Assembly: GCF_000813745.1 (NCBI RefSeq)
Contig: NZ_JWLC01000013.1
Location: forward strand, 187,498 to 251,497
Origin: Leisingera sp. ANG-M1
GTDB taxonomy: Bacteria > Pseudomonadota > Alphaproteobacteria > Rhodobacterales > Rhodobacteraceae
DNA length: 64,000 nt
Reading direction: 5' to 3'
The position numbers were made by a program, and so were the translations under genes. Of the stretch, positions 8,533-17,355 are shown piece by piece; the stretch's first letter is position 1; every line of letters starts with the position of its first letter. Below the pieces are notes generated by a model. The model was not told the origin of the DNA and ran no database searches. It was given only the letters and a program-made list of their open reading frames with translations.

Positions 8533-9674
8533 GCGAAATAGTCCTGCAGGATGCGGGTGTAGATCGACTTCAGCTGGTGGATCTGGGCGACCTCGACCCG
8601 TTCGTCGACCTGATGCATGGTCTTGCCGACCAGGCCGAACTCCACCACCGGGCAGTGGTTCTTGACAAACCGTGCATCCGAGGTGCCGCCGGTGGTCGAC
8701 AGCTCCGGAGTCATGCCGGTTTCCGCGGCAACCGCTGCCGAGACCAGTTCTGACAGTGCGCCGGGCGGGGTGATGAAGCTTTCGCCGGAGATTTTCACCT
8801 CCATACCGATCTCAAGGCCGAACTCTGCCGCAACCTTATCCGCCTCGCCCTGCAGCCATTCGGTCAGGCTGGCGCCGCTGTGCGAGTCGTTGAAGCGGAT
8901 GTTGACGGCCGAGGTCGCCTGCGCCGGGATCACATTGGTGGCCGGGTTGCCGGTGTCGATGGTAACCACCGCTAGCGTCGACGCATCAAAATGCGCGGTG
9001 CCCTGGTCCAGCTCGTGACTGGCCAGGCGGTCCATCAGCCGTGCCATTGCGTTCAGCGGGTTATTGGCGCGGTGCGGATAGGCGGAGTGGCCCTGTACGC
9101 CGGTCACCGTGAACCAGGCGGTGAGCGAGCCGCGGCGGCCGATCTTGATCATCTCGCCCATCTCGTTGGGGCAGGTGGGCTCGCCCACCAGGCAGACCGA
9201 CATCTGCTCACCTTCGCGCTCCATGTAGTCCAGCAGCGCGGTGGTGCCGTCCAGAGCGGGGCCCTCCTCGTCGCCGGTGATGGTCAGGATGATGGCGCCG
9301 TCGGGGGGCGTGTCCTTGACGAAATCCACAGCAGCGGCGACAAAGGCAGCCACACCGGACTTCATATCGGTGGCGCCGCGGCCGTACATGAAACCCTCTT
9401 TCTCCTCGGCGCCGAAAGGCGGCATGGTCCAGGCGGCCTCATCGCCCAAGGGCACTACGTCGGTGTGGCCGTTGAAGCCGAAGGTTTTGGCGTGGCCCTT
9501 GGCGCCCCAGCGGGCAAACAGATTGGAAACCTCGCCGCGGTCGGTGCGGGTACAGTCGAATCCGGCTTCGCTCAGCAGTTTCTCCAGCAGCACAAGCGCG
9601 CCGCCTTCCTCGGGGGTGACCGAGGGACAGCGGATCAGGTCGGCGGTCAGGCGGGCGGGATCGGTCTGCGGCAT
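8529..9674 (-). CDS. dapE: Succinyl-diaminopimelate desuccinylase
   Basis: 381 aa. Hydrolyses N-succinyl-LL-2,6-diaminopimelate to LL-diaminopimelate and succinate in the lysine/peptidoglycan precursor pathway; zinc peptidase M20 family. Metal-ligand blocks are visible: [13 protein letters not shown] near residue 67, [14 protein letters not shown] near 95 and [13 protein letters not shown] near 130, plus [11 protein letters not shown] toward the C-terminus. The start at 9672-9674 is chosen over a longer frame (to 9737) because AGGAG precedes it at proper spacing and the protein then begins [20 protein letters not shown] as in the family. First gene of a three-gene overlapping operon. Other pathway genes here: dapD (16.4 kb) and dapB (49.1 kb). 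Confidence 0.96.
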   Translation of the reverse strand: MPQTDPARLTADLIRCPSVTPEEGGALVLLEKLLSEAGFDCTRTDRGEVSNLFARWGAKGHAKTFGFNGHTDVVPLGDEAAWTMPPFGAEEKEGFMYGRGATDMKSGVAAFVAAAVDFVKDTPPDGAIILTITGDEEGPALDGTTALLDYMEREGEQMSVCLVGEPTCPNEMGEMIKIGRRGSLTAWFTVTGVQGHSAYPHRANNPLNAMARLMDRLASHELDQGTAHFDASTLAVVTIDTGNPATNVIPAQATSAVNIRFNDSHSGASLTEWLQGEADKVAAEFGLEIGMEVKISGESFITPPGALSELVSAAVAAETGMTPELSTTGGTSDARFVKNHCPVVEFGLVGKTMHQVDERVEVAQIHQLKSIYTRILQDYFA

Positions 9675-9818
9675 GGGCGGGCTCCTGGATTTCCGGTTCG
9701 CCATGGCTAACGCGGAATGGCTTGGGGCGCAATTCACCCCTGCGACAGTAAATGTGGCGCAAAAGCAGCGGTTTTGCAGCTGTGGCAGCCTGCGGCTGAC
9801 TCCTGTGCCGGGGGTGTG

Positions 9819-9833
9819 TTAAGGGTTTGTTAA
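9819..9833. promoter_or_regulatory. Perfect CtrA-type box TTAA-N7-TTAA
   Basis: TTAAGGGTTTGTTAA at 9819-9833 matches the full CtrA recognition consensus exactly. It lies in the 320-bp gap (9675-9994) between dapE and the first Hint-domain gene, 162 bp before that gene's ATG. CtrA is the cell-cycle/motility regulator of alphaproteobacteria. The rest of the gap shows no gene; an imperfect run of CAGC/GCTG repeats sits at about 9760-9800. Confidence 0.55.
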
Positions 9834-9994
9834 TAATGACCCGAGGCAGGGCATCAAAACGAGCAGGCAGGCCGCAAAAGGCCAACCAGACCCAGGCAGC
9901 GTACCGCCGCAGCCCGGCTGTGTGACAACAGCAGGCATGAGTCCTGCGTGCGTCTCGTTTGTCCGGCCTCCTACAGGCAAGGGGTGGGCTGAAC

Positions 9995-11566
9995 ATGGCA
10001 ACAGGCGCCGAACTCAACTACCAGACCAACGCGTCTGCAACGCAGATGGCGCAGACGATTTTCGGCGACGGGGCCACCGTTGTCGGCGCCTCCTACTCGG
10101 GCTGGAGCCAATCCTCGGCGATCTATTCAAATGGTGACGCTCTGGCCCCCGGTGTTACGCCCAGCGACAGCGGTGTGATCCTGTCCACCGGACGCGCCAG
10201 CCATTTCACCCGTTCCAGCGGCGATCCGAACCGCTCGACCCAGACCTCGACCAATACCCCCGGTGAAAGCAACAACGCGGACTTTAACGCTGCGGCCGGC
10301 ACCAATACCTATGACGCCTCTTACCTGGACGTCAGCTTCATCCCCGACTCGGATGTGATGACGATGCAATTCGTCTTCTCCTCCGAGGAGTTCCCGGAAT
10401 TCCAGAACTCGGTCTATCAGGACGTGGTGGCGGTCTGGGTCAATGGCGAGCAGGTTCTGCTGGAGGTGGGCAACGGCCAAGCCAATCCCAGCAACATCAG
10501 TTCGTCGATCAACGAGAACCTCTACGTTGACAACGCCGGTGATGATTTCAACACCGAGATGGACGGGTTCACCATCACCATGACCCTGACGATGCACGTC
10601 AACCCGGGAGAGGTGAACGATATCCGCATCGGTATCGCCGATGTTAGCGACAGCAGGTACGACAGTAACCTGTTGATCGCCGCCGATTCGGTGCAGACCG
10701 ACCTGGTGGCGATGACTGATAACGTCTTTGTTGCGCCGGACAGCAGCAAGACTATCGATGTGCTGGCCAACGACGAGAACAACTCTGGCGGCACCCTGAC
10801 CATTACCCACATCAACGGCACCGCGGTGTCGGCTGGTTCGGTGGTGACGCTGAACACCGGCCAGCAAGTGCAGCTGAACGCCGACGGCACTCTGACCCTG
10901 TTCGGCGACGGCGATGTCGAGGATTTCAACTTCACCTATGAGGTGAACAACGGGGCCAATTCCGATGTGGGCTTTGTCAACGCAAGCTCCATTCCCTGTT
11001 TTGTGGCCGGCACCCGGATCCGGACCCCTTATGGCGAGGTTCCGGTTGAGGAGCTGATGCCCGGAGATCTGGTCGAGACCCGCGACGATGGCGCCCAGCC
11101 GCTGTGCTGGAGCGGCGGACGGTCGGTTGCGGCTGAAGGGGATTTCGCTCCTGTCCGCATCGCGGCCGGCGCCTTTGGCGAACATGGCGAACTGATGGTG
11201 TCGCCGCAGCACCGGGTGCTGGTGCGCGGCGCCCATGCCGAGCTGTTCTTTGGCGAGGAAGAGGTGCTGGTGGCGGCCAAGGATCTGGTCAACGGCCGCA
11301 GCGTGGCCCGCTGCCCGGGCGGCGAGGTAACCTATGTGCATCTGATGTTCGACCGCCATCAGGTGGTCTATTCCGAAGGGCTGGCAACTGAGAGCTTTCT
11401 GCCCGGGCCGCAGATCCTCAGCCTGTTTGAGCAGCCGGTGGCCAAAGAGATCTGCACTTTGTTCCCGGAACTCGACCCGGAGACCGGTGCCGGCTACAGC
11501 CCGGCGGCAAGGCCTGCTTTGAAAGCCTATGAGGGCCGCCTTCTGGCCTCAATCGAGGCGGCCTGA
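9995..11566 (+). CDS. Secreted Hint-domain protein with choice-of-anchor L-like N-terminus
   Basis: 523 aa. The N-terminal two thirds look like an extracellular adhesin: a choice-of-anchor L-type domain (about 1-240, with MQFVFSSEEFPEF) and a short cadherin/VCBS-like segment (about 245-325, KTIDVLANDENNSGGTLT). The C-terminal domain (about 333-500) is a Hint_2 (hedgehog/intein-like) autoprocessing module. It begins IPCFVAGTRIRTPYGEVPV with the candidate catalytic Cys at residue 335, and has the block-B-like SPQHRVLVRG His at 406. No signal peptide is seen, which suggests type I secretion. Start ATG 9995 is preferred over 9959 because AAGGGG precedes it. Forms a pair with the next gene, 5 nt downstream. 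Confidence 0.82.
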   Translation: MATGAELNYQTNASATQMAQTIFGDGATVVGASYSGWSQSSAIYSNGDALAPGVTPSDSGVILSTGRASHFTRSSGDPNRSTQTSTNTPGESNNADFNAAAGTNTYDASYLDVSFIPDSDVMTMQFVFSSEEFPEFQNSVYQDVVAVWVNGEQVLLEVGNGQANPSNISSSINENLYVDNAGDDFNTEMDGFTITMTLTMHVNPGEVNDIRIGIADVSDSRYDSNLLIAADSVQTDLVAMTDNVFVAPDSSKTIDVLANDENNSGGTLTITHINGTAVSAGSVVTLNTGQQVQLNADGTLTLFGDGDVEDFNFTYEVNNGANSDVGFVNASSIPCFVAGTRIRTPYGEVPVEELMPGDLVETRDDGAQPLCWSGGRSVAAEGDFAPVRIAAGAFGEHGELMVSPQHRVLVRGAHAELFFGEEEVLVAAKDLVNGRSVARCPGGEVTYVHLMFDRHQVVYSEGLATESFLPGPQILSLFEQPVAKEICTLFPELDPETGAGYSPAARPALKAYEGRLLASIEAA

Positions 11567-11571
11567 GGCAC

Positions 11572-12645
11572 GTGGCTTGGTTTGCGGTTTCCGGCCGCGG
11601 GTGCAACTGGAGCGACCCGCAGGCGCTGCAGGCGGCAGGCGCTTCTGACGGCGATGCCCTGCTGGTGCGCGGCTCGCTGATGCTGGAGTTCCGGCTGCCG
11701 GAAACCGCCCGGCCCGAGCCGCTGGTGCTGTTCTCGCAAGGTGGCGGCTGGCCGCTGCGGCTGGCGCTGCAGGCGGTGCCAGGCGGGGGCTTGAGCTTTG
11801 TGCTGGAGCAAAACGGGGCGGTAATGCACCGGACCTTGAATCCGACGGTTGTGGGGCGCACCGATCAGCTGCGGCTGATCTATGGCTGGGATGCTCCGGC
11901 CCGCCAGGGGCGGCTGACTGTGGAGCGGCCCGACGGCAGCCAGATGCAGATGGCCGCGCTGACGGCGCCGAAGCCCTGGCGGCTGCGCGATCTGCACGCG
12001 CTGATCGGGCCATTGGGCTATGTGGCGCCTGCGGTGGAGTATCTGGCCCTGTCCAGCGCGATGGAACCCGCAGGCCCGGCGCCTGGGCTGCTGCCATCCA
12101 CACCGGTTGCCACGCCTCAGGGATACCGGGCTTTGGGCAGTCTGCAGCGCGGCGATCTGGTGCTGGACAGCAGCGGTGCGGCAGTGCCGGTGCTGCAGGT
12201 GGTTGAACGGCGGGTGCCGGCGCTGGGCTCTTTTGCGCCGGTGCGGCTGAGGGCGCCTTACTTCGGGCTGTTGCAGGATATCCATGCGGCGCCCTTCCAG
12301 CGGCTGGTGCTGTCGGGCTCGGAAGTCGAATACTTGTTCGGCCAGCCTGCGGTTCTGGTGCCGGCAGGCAATCTGCTGGGCACGGGAACCGCCCTGCCGG
12401 GCGAGGCCCATGCGCCGCTGATCACCTACCGGCAGGCGGTGCTGCCGGACCACGAGCCGCTGCTGGCCGCAGGCGCGCAGACCGAGAGCCTGTTCCTGGG
12501 CCGCCTGCGCCGCGATCCGGAACGGCTGGCCGCCAGCCTGCTGGCTCCGCTGGGCCCAAGTGCGCTGCCCGAGCACCGGCAGCCGAAATTCCCGGTGCTG
12601 CGGGCTTTTGATGCCGCGGTGCTGGCCGAGCGGCGGACTGCCTGA
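11572..12645 (+). CDS. Degenerate Hint-domain protein (paralogue of upstream gene)
   Basis: 357 aa, GTG start 5 nt after the stop of the upstream Hint gene. Residues about 25-160 look like a beta-sandwich (LamG/concanavalin-like) domain. Residues about 172-340 align by eye with the Hint module of the upstream protein: TPVATPQGYRALGSLQRGDLV matches its start region, YLFGQPAVLVPAGNLL its middle and HEPLLAAGAQTESLFLG its end. The catalytic Cys position carries Leu/Pro and the His-bearing PQHRV block reads PFQRL, so self-cleavage activity is probably lost. Likely co-expressed and co-secreted with the first protein. Function unknown. Confidence 0.75.
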   Translation: MAWFAVSGRGCNWSDPQALQAAGASDGDALLVRGSLMLEFRLPETARPEPLVLFSQGGGWPLRLALQAVPGGGLSFVLEQNGAVMHRTLNPTVVGRTDQLRLIYGWDAPARQGRLTVERPDGSQMQMAALTAPKPWRLRDLHALIGPLGYVAPAVEYLALSSAMEPAGPAPGLLPSTPVATPQGYRALGSLQRGDLVLDSSGAAVPVLQVVERRVPALGSFAPVRLRAPYFGLLQDIHAAPFQRLVLSGSEVEYLFGQPAVLVPAGNLLGTGTALPGEAHAPLITYRQAVLPDHEPLLAAGAQTESLFLGRLRRDPERLAASLLAPLGPSALPEHRQPKFPVLRAFDAAVLAERRTA

Positions 12646-12754
12646 CACAGCGGCCACGGCTTGTGCGGTCTTTGCCGCCAAGGCGCTTGCGTGGAATTGG
12701 CGAACCGCCTAAGGAATTTCAAACCGTCCCTGAGGCCTGCCGCTGAGCGTTTCC

Positions 12755-13810
12755 GTGCTGAAATTCCGCCTGATCACCGCCGCCCTGTTTCTGCTGTGGG
12801 GGCAATTGCTCTCTGCCCAGGTGCTGACGGTCAACACCGTCACCCGCCCGCCGTTCTCGATGGTGGAAGACGGGCGCGATACCGGCTTCTCCCTGGAACT
12901 GCTGAAGATCCTGGCGGAGCGGCTGGACTGGGACTATCAGATCAACCGCGTGTCCGGCTTTGCAGAAATGCTCGATGGCGTGCGCAGCGGCGAGGCGGAT
13001 CTGGCCGCGGCCAATATCTCGATCACTGCGGCGCGCGAAGTGGTGATGGACTTCAGCCACCCGATCTTTGAAAGCGGCCTGCAGATCATGGTGCAGGCCG
13101 ATGAGGTCCGGCAGCCGTCGCTGCTGCGAGCGCTGCTGTCCTGGGATCTGGCGGCGGCAATCGGCATTGCCTTTCTGCTGCTGTTCGGCGGCGGCATGAT
13201 GATGTGGGTGTTTGAGCGCCGCGCGCAGCCCTATTTCGACCGGCCCCTGAACGAGGCCTGGTTTCCCTCCTTCTGGTGGGCACTGAACCTGGTGGTGAAC
13301 GGCGGGTTTGAGGAACGGGTGCCGCGCACTCCCATCGGCCGTATGTTCGGCGTGGTGCTGGTGGTGTCGTCGCTGTTCATCGTCTCGGTCTTTGTCGCCA
13401 AGATCACCGCTGTGATGACTGTGGAGGCGATCAGCGGCTCGGTGAACTCGGTCAATGACCTGTACGGTAAATCCGTGGGCACCATAGAAGGATCGACCGC
13501 CGCGGGTTTCCTCGGCCGGCGCGAGATTGATTTTGCCGCCTACACCGGGCTGCAGGACATGCTGGACGGTTTTGAACGCGGCGAAGTAACGGCGGTGGTG
13601 TTTGATGCACCGGTGCTGAATTACTATGTCCAGCAGGGCGGGCACCAGTACGGCCACACCATCGGCCAGCCCTTCCTGCGCGAGAATTACGGGCTGGTGT
13701 TCCCGGCCGGCTCGCCGCTGGTGGAAGACGTGAACCAGGCGCTTTTGGCGATGCAGGAGGACGGCAGCTATAATGCCCTCTACCGCAAATGGTTCGGCAG
13801 CCAGAATTAA
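12755..13810 (+). CDS. Putative prokaryotic ionotropic glutamate receptor-type channel
   Basis: 351 aa with the layout of bacterial GluR0-type receptors: signal peptide (1-21), ligand-binding lobe S1 (about 22-120), TM1 (about 131-153), re-entrant pore loop (about 168-190), TM2 (about 196-222), lobe S2 (about 225-350). Ligand residues of amino-acid binding proteins and iGluRs are present: Arg94 in [12 protein letters not shown], Ser247/Thr248 in [10 protein letters not shown], Asp284 in [11 protein letters not shown]. After TM2, [13 protein letters not shown] resembles the eukaryotic SYTANLAAFLTVE motif. The K+ filter TVGYG is absent; the pore reads [17 protein letters not shown] start, weak ribosome site. 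No ATPase or permease is adjacent. A membrane-anchored binding protein of other function is the alternative. The convergent next gene lies 9 nt away. Confidence 0.75.
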   Translation: MLKFRLITAALFLLWGQLLSAQVLTVNTVTRPPFSMVEDGRDTGFSLELLKILAERLDWDYQINRVSGFAEMLDGVRSGEADLAAANISITAAREVVMDFSHPIFESGLQIMVQADEVRQPSLLRALLSWDLAAAIGIAFLLLFGGGMMMWVFERRAQPYFDRPLNEAWFPSFWWALNLVVNGGFEERVPRTPIGRMFGVVLVVSSLFIVSVFVAKITAVMTVEAISGSVNSVNDLYGKSVGTIEGSTAAGFLGRREIDFAAYTGLQDMLDGFERGEVTAVVFDAPVLNYYVQQGGHQYGHTIGQPFLRENYGLVFPAGSPLVEDVNQALLAMQEDGSYNALYRKWFGSQN

Positions 13811-13819
13811 ATCCCGGCG

Positions 13820-14167
13820 TTAGTGAAAGACCGGCTCCTCGCCGTCAAAGAACGGGGTCATCTGGGCCACGATCACGGCATTTTCGTCCAGTGCCCGCTG
13901 CATCAGCGCGCGCTCCTCGTCGCCGATCTCATGGCCTTCCGCCTCGCGCTCTTCCAGGGTGCCGTAGCCGGTCACATCCAGCGGCGCGGTGTCGGCCTGC
14001 TTGAGGATCGCCACGGTTTCGCGCACCGCCTCGGCCTCGTCCACGCCGGAGGCATAGATCATCAGCGCAGCACCGGTGGCGCCGTCGGGCAGCCCGTCCC
14101 CGTCCTTGCGACCGATCTGGACAAGCAGGGTATAGACTTGCTGGCGGGAGGGTTTCTTCTTTTCCAT
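13820..14167 (-). CDS. Hypothetical protein, conserved-looking, no family recognised
   Basis: 115 aa, acidic and soluble, with no signal peptide or membrane segment. The N-terminus is basic (EKKKPSRQQVYTLLVQIGRK). The middle contains GATGAALMIYASGVDEAEAVRETVAIL and a Glu-rich helix follows (LEEREAEGHEIGDEERALMQ). The start at 14165-14167 is chosen over 14203 because the extra N-terminal residues are low-complexity and the basic start looks natural. It is convergent with the receptor-like channel gene (9-nt gap) and divergent from hutD. I do not recognise the family and assign no function. Confidence 0.65.
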   Translation of the reverse strand: MEKKKPSRQQVYTLLVQIGRKDGDGLPDGATGAALMIYASGVDEAEAVRETVAILKQADTAPLDVTGYGTLEEREAEGHEIGDEERALMQRALDENAVIVAQMTPFFDGEEPVFH

Positions 14168-14308
14168 GCCGCCGCCATAGCGCCGGGGCAGGGGGATGGT
14201 CAATCCATTAGCTGACCCGGGTCGAGGGCCGGAGCAAAGGGAAAGCTTGCGGCCGCGGCTGGCAGGGTATTATGTCTACGCTTAATTCACGGTCAAAAGG
14301 ATCCGCCC

Positions 14309-14842
14309 ATGCGCTTTTCTACACGCTCCGCCCAGCCCGTGCCCTGGAAAAACGGTGGCGGCGTCACCCGCGAGCTGGCCGTGCACGAGGAAGAAAGCAG
14401 GATGATCTGGCGCCTCAGCCTTGCAGACATTGCCCGTAGTGGTCCCTTCTCGGCATTCCCTGGGCTGTCCCGTATTCATTGCATCGTTGAAGGGGCAGGG
14501 CATGTGCTGTCCAACGCTGCAACATGCTTGGCGGCCAATCCGCTGCAGCCGCTTGCTTTTGATGGCGGGCTGGAGCTGGACTGCCGCTTGCGCAACGGTC
14601 CCTGCAAAGCGTTCAACGTGATCCATGATCCGGCACGGGTGACAGCGAACGCCGCAATTCTGAAGGAGAAAGTGGTGCTTGATGCGGCGGGCCGCCACGT
14701 GCTGTTTGTTGTCTCGGGCGGGTTGGAACTGGCAGGCGAAGGCTGTTTTTCCCCTGGCGAGGGGATTGTTTCAGACCATGCCGCCACCGGCGTGGTTTCC
14801 GGTGGCGGCGTTGTAATTCATGTGCGTTTTTTGCCGGTTTAG
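14309..14842 (+). CDS. hutD: HutD family protein
   Basis: 177 aa, cupin-type HutD/Ves family. The signature PVPWKNGGGVTRELAV lies at residues 11-26, followed by the IWRLSLADIARSGPFSAFPG block. HutD accompanies histidine-utilisation genes and is thought to limit or tune flux, possibly by binding N-formyl-glutamate or a related intermediate; the precise function is not settled. AAAAGGAT precedes the start. It converges on hutF with the stop codons overlapping by 4 nt (14839-14842), so the two genes share a histidine-degradation context despite opposite strands. Confidence 0.9.
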   Translation: MRFSTRSAQPVPWKNGGGVTRELAVHEEESRMIWRLSLADIARSGPFSAFPGLSRIHCIVEGAGHVLSNAATCLAANPLQPLAFDGGLELDCRLRNGPCKAFNVIHDPARVTANAAILKEKVVLDAAGRHVLFVVSGGLELAGEGCFSPGEGIVSDHAATGVVSGGGVVIHVRFLPV

Positions 14843-16206
14843 AGACTGTTCAACAGCTCCTTGATGGCGGTCCGGTAGCTCGCAACTACACTGTCTCGCG
14901 AGATATGCCGACCCTGCTGCACCACATGGCGCCCGGCGCTCCAGACGTCGGTCACTGTGTCGTCACCTGCGGCAAAGCATAGCCCGTCCAGCATCTGTTC
15001 CGGCTTCAGCGCGCAAAGGGCCGGCACGCTGCTGTCAATTGCCACCATATCCGCCAGCGCGCCTGTCTCGATCCGCCCGGCATCGCGGCCAAGGGCCTGC
15101 GCCCCGCCTTTTGCTGCGCCCATATACAGGGTCTCGCCAACCGAACCTTCACCCGGCACCAGCACGTTCCGCGCCAGGTCGCGCAGACGCTGGGAATATT
15201 CCAGCGTGCGCAGCTCCTCGGGCAGGGAAATCCGCACGTTAGAGTCTGATCCGACCCCGAATGCGCCGTCATGCGCCAGGTATTCGACCCCGTTGAACGG
15301 ACCGTCGCCCAGGTTCGCCTCGGTGATCGGGCAGAGACCAGCAACGGCCCCGGATTGAGCCATGCCGATGGTCTCGGCGCTGGTCATATGAGTGGCATGG
15401 ATCAGGCACCAATTGCCGTCGACGGCCGCATTGCCCAGCAGCCATTCCACCGGGCGGGCGCCGAGCCAGGCGCTGATATCTGCCACTTCCTTGGGCTGTT
15501 CTGAGATGTGGATATGCACCGGCAGCCCGTTCTGGATTTGCAGCACCTCCGCCAGATCCTCGGGGCAGGTGGCGCGCAGCGAATGCGGCGCAATGCCGAC
15601 GCAGGCGTCTTCGGCCAAGTCCCGCGCAGCAATCTCCCGGGCGCGTGCGACCAGATCGGAGAACTCTGCAACCGAGTTGCCAAACCGCTGCTGGCCCCCA
15701 TTCAGAGCCTGCTTTCCCGCACCTCCGTAGGTGTAGAGCACCGGCAGATGGGTGAGGCCGATGCCGGTCTGGCTGGCAGCGGCAAAGACCCGTTCGCTGA
15801 GTTCTGTCATGGAGTCAAAATGCCCGCCGCCGGGCTGGTGGTGGACATAGTGGAACTCGCCCACTGAGGCGTAGCCGGCCTCCAGCATTTCCATGAACAC
15901 CAGCGCGGCGATGGCTTCGTACTGCTCAGGCGTGATGCGGTCCATGAAGCGGTACATCAGTTCGCGCCAGGTCCAGAAGCTGTCCTTGCCGGCAGCGCGG
16001 TACTCGGTCATGCCGGCCATGGCGCGCTGGAAGCTGTGGGAGTGCAGGTTGCCGAGCGACGGCAGCAACACGTCCGCTTGGGTGTCGCCGGCCTGCGGCC
16101 GGGCTGCGGTTTCCAGTGACGTGATCCGGCCGTCTTCAACCGCCAGCCGAATGTTTTCAGACCACCCCTGAGGCAGGCGGGCGTGCCGGGCGAATATTGT
16201 CTGCAT
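14839..16206 (-). CDS. hutF: Formimidoylglutamate deiminase
   Basis: 455 aa, amidohydrolase superfamily. Converts N-formimidoyl-L-glutamate to N-formyl-L-glutamate and ammonia in the five-step histidine-degradation route. The metal-binding HxH is in PSLGNLHSHSFQRAMAG (near residue 55). Other visible blocks are the HIHISEQPKEVADI segment, LIHATHMTSAE, and FGVGSDSNVRISLPEELR with the metal-binding Asp. Start ATG 16206 is preceded by AGGGGG. Upstream 16207-16260 is AT-richer (TATAATAT) and probably holds the promoter. The other hut genes (hutU, hutH, hutG) are not in the window. Confidence 0.94.
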   Translation of the reverse strand: MQTIFARHARLPQGWSENIRLAVEDGRITSLETAARPQAGDTQADVLLPSLGNLHSHSFQRAMAGMTEYRAAGKDSFWTWRELMYRFMDRITPEQYEAIAALVFMEMLEAGYASVGEFHYVHHQPGGGHFDSMTELSERVFAAASQTGIGLTHLPVLYTYGGAGKQALNGGQQRFGNSVAEFSDLVARAREIAARDLAEDACVGIAPHSLRATCPEDLAEVLQIQNGLPVHIHISEQPKEVADISAWLGARPVEWLLGNAAVDGNWCLIHATHMTSAETIGMAQSGAVAGLCPITEANLGDGPFNGVEYLAHDGAFGVGSDSNVRISLPEELRTLEYSQRLRDLARNVLVPGEGSVGETLYMGAAKGGAQALGRDAGRIETGALADMVAIDSSVPALCALKPEQMLDGLCFAAGDDTVTDVWSAGRHVVQQGRHISRDSVVASYRTAIKELLNSL

Positions 16207-16270
16207 CTGACCCCCTTATGTGTAGGTATAATATCAATAGCGGCAGGTTTATTGCGCGGCAAGGATTTTA

Positions 16271-16340
16271 CAGAGGAGGGGCGCTGCCCCTCGGCCTTGC
16301 GGCCTCACCCCGGGGTATTTGGGACCAGAAAGAAGCAGGG
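16271..16340 (-). repeat. Dispersed two-hairpin intergenic element, copy B
   Basis: Read on the - strand: CTTCTTTCTGGTCCC head, AAATACCCCGGGGTGA core, hairpin 1 (GGCC/GGCC with 4-nt loop, 16293-16304), hairpin 2 (GAGGGGC/GCCCCTC with 3-nt loop, 16276-16292). It lies 3' of dapD, just beyond the dapD terminator and in dapD orientation. Confidence 0.8.
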
Positions 16341-16349
16341 GTCTTCCGC

Positions 16350-16382
16350 AAAAAGAAAAACGCGCCCAGCAAAGGGCGCGTT
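16350..16382 (-). terminator. Intrinsic terminator of dapD
   Basis: On the - strand a 9-bp stem AACGCGCCC/GGGCGCGTT (16374-16382 with 16359-16367) is followed by TTTTCTTTTT. It begins 27 nt after the dapD stop. Confidence 0.85.
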
Positions 16383-16408
16383 CATCTCTTGCAGCACTGC
16401 GGTGCGGA

Positions 16409-17236
16409 TCAGTCGCGCAGCAGTTCGTTGATGCCGGTCTTGGAGCGGGTCTTTTCATCGACGCGCTTCACGATCACCGCACAGTAGAGGCTGATGTTGT
16501 TCTTGGACGGCATCGAGCCTGCCACAACCACCGAGTAGGGCGGCACTTCGCCGTACATCACTTCGCCGGTTTCGCGGTCGACGATCTTAGTCGACTTGCC
16601 GATGAACACGCCCATGCCCAGCACCGAGCCTTCGCGCACGATGCAGCCTTCGACGACCTCGGAGCGGGCGCCGATGAAGCAGTTGTCCTCGATGATGGTA
16701 GGGCCGGCCTGCATCGGCTCCAGCACGCCGCCGATGCCGACGCCGCCGGACAGGTGCACGTTCTTGCCGATCTGAGCGCAGGAGCCGACGGTGGCCCAGG
16801 TGTCAACCATGGTGCCTTCATCGACATAGGCGCCGAGGTTCACGAAAGAGGGCATCAGAACTGCGCCCGGGGCGATATAGGCGGATTTGCGGACGACACA
16901 GTTCGGCACTGCGCGGAAGCCAGCGGATTTCCACTGCTCTTCGCTCCAGCCGTTGAACTTGCTGTCGACCTTGTCCCACCAGCCGCCGGCCTGGGGGCCG
17001 CCTTCGTGGATTTCCATGTCCTTGATGCGGAAGCCCAGCAGCACCGCTTTCTTGGCCCACTGGTTCACGTGCCAGTCGCCGCTTTCCAGCTTTTCGGCCA
17101 CGCGCAGCGAACCGGAGTCCAGTGCGTTCAGGGTGTCTTCGATAGCTTCACGCTGCTCGCCGGTGGTGGCGGGAGTGATGGTGTCGCGCGCCTCCCAGGC
17201 GGCTTCGATTGCTGCTTCCAGCTGGGCGTTGGACAT
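16409..17236 (-). CDS. dapD: 2,3,4,5-tetrahydropyridine-2,6-dicarboxylate N-succinyltransferase
   Basis: 275 aa. Transfers succinyl from succinyl-CoA to tetrahydrodipicolinate in the succinylase branch of lysine/diaminopimelate synthesis; cytoplasmic trimer. The N-terminal helical domain (about 1-100) is followed by a left-handed beta-helix of hexapeptide repeats (about 105-230) with [20 protein letters not shown] and [19 protein letters not shown], then a short C-terminal strand region ([15 protein letters not shown]). Length and sequence fit the family. Upstream gap 17237-17355 probably holds its promoter. Works downstream of DapB (49.1 kb) and upstream of DapE (8.5 kb). Confidence 0.97.
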   Translation of the reverse strand: MSNAQLEAAIEAAWEARDTITPATTGEQREAIEDTLNALDSGSLRVAEKLESGDWHVNQWAKKAVLLGFRIKDMEIHEGGPQAGGWWDKVDSKFNGWSEEQWKSAGFRAVPNCVVRKSAYIAPGAVLMPSFVNLGAYVDEGTMVDTWATVGSCAQIGKNVHLSGGVGIGGVLEPMQAGPTIIEDNCFIGARSEVVEGCIVREGSVLGMGVFIGKSTKIVDRETGEVMYGEVPPYSVVVAGSMPSKNNISLYCAVIVKRVDEKTRSKTGINELLRD

Positions 17237-17355
17237 GGATGTTCCTCCGGCATCGGTTAGATTCGGGGTTACATAGCGGCAATCTGCCTGCAGGTCATGT
17301 CCGTATTGCGTCCAAATTGACGCCCCGGACGGCGGATTGACGGTTCAGTGCCGCT

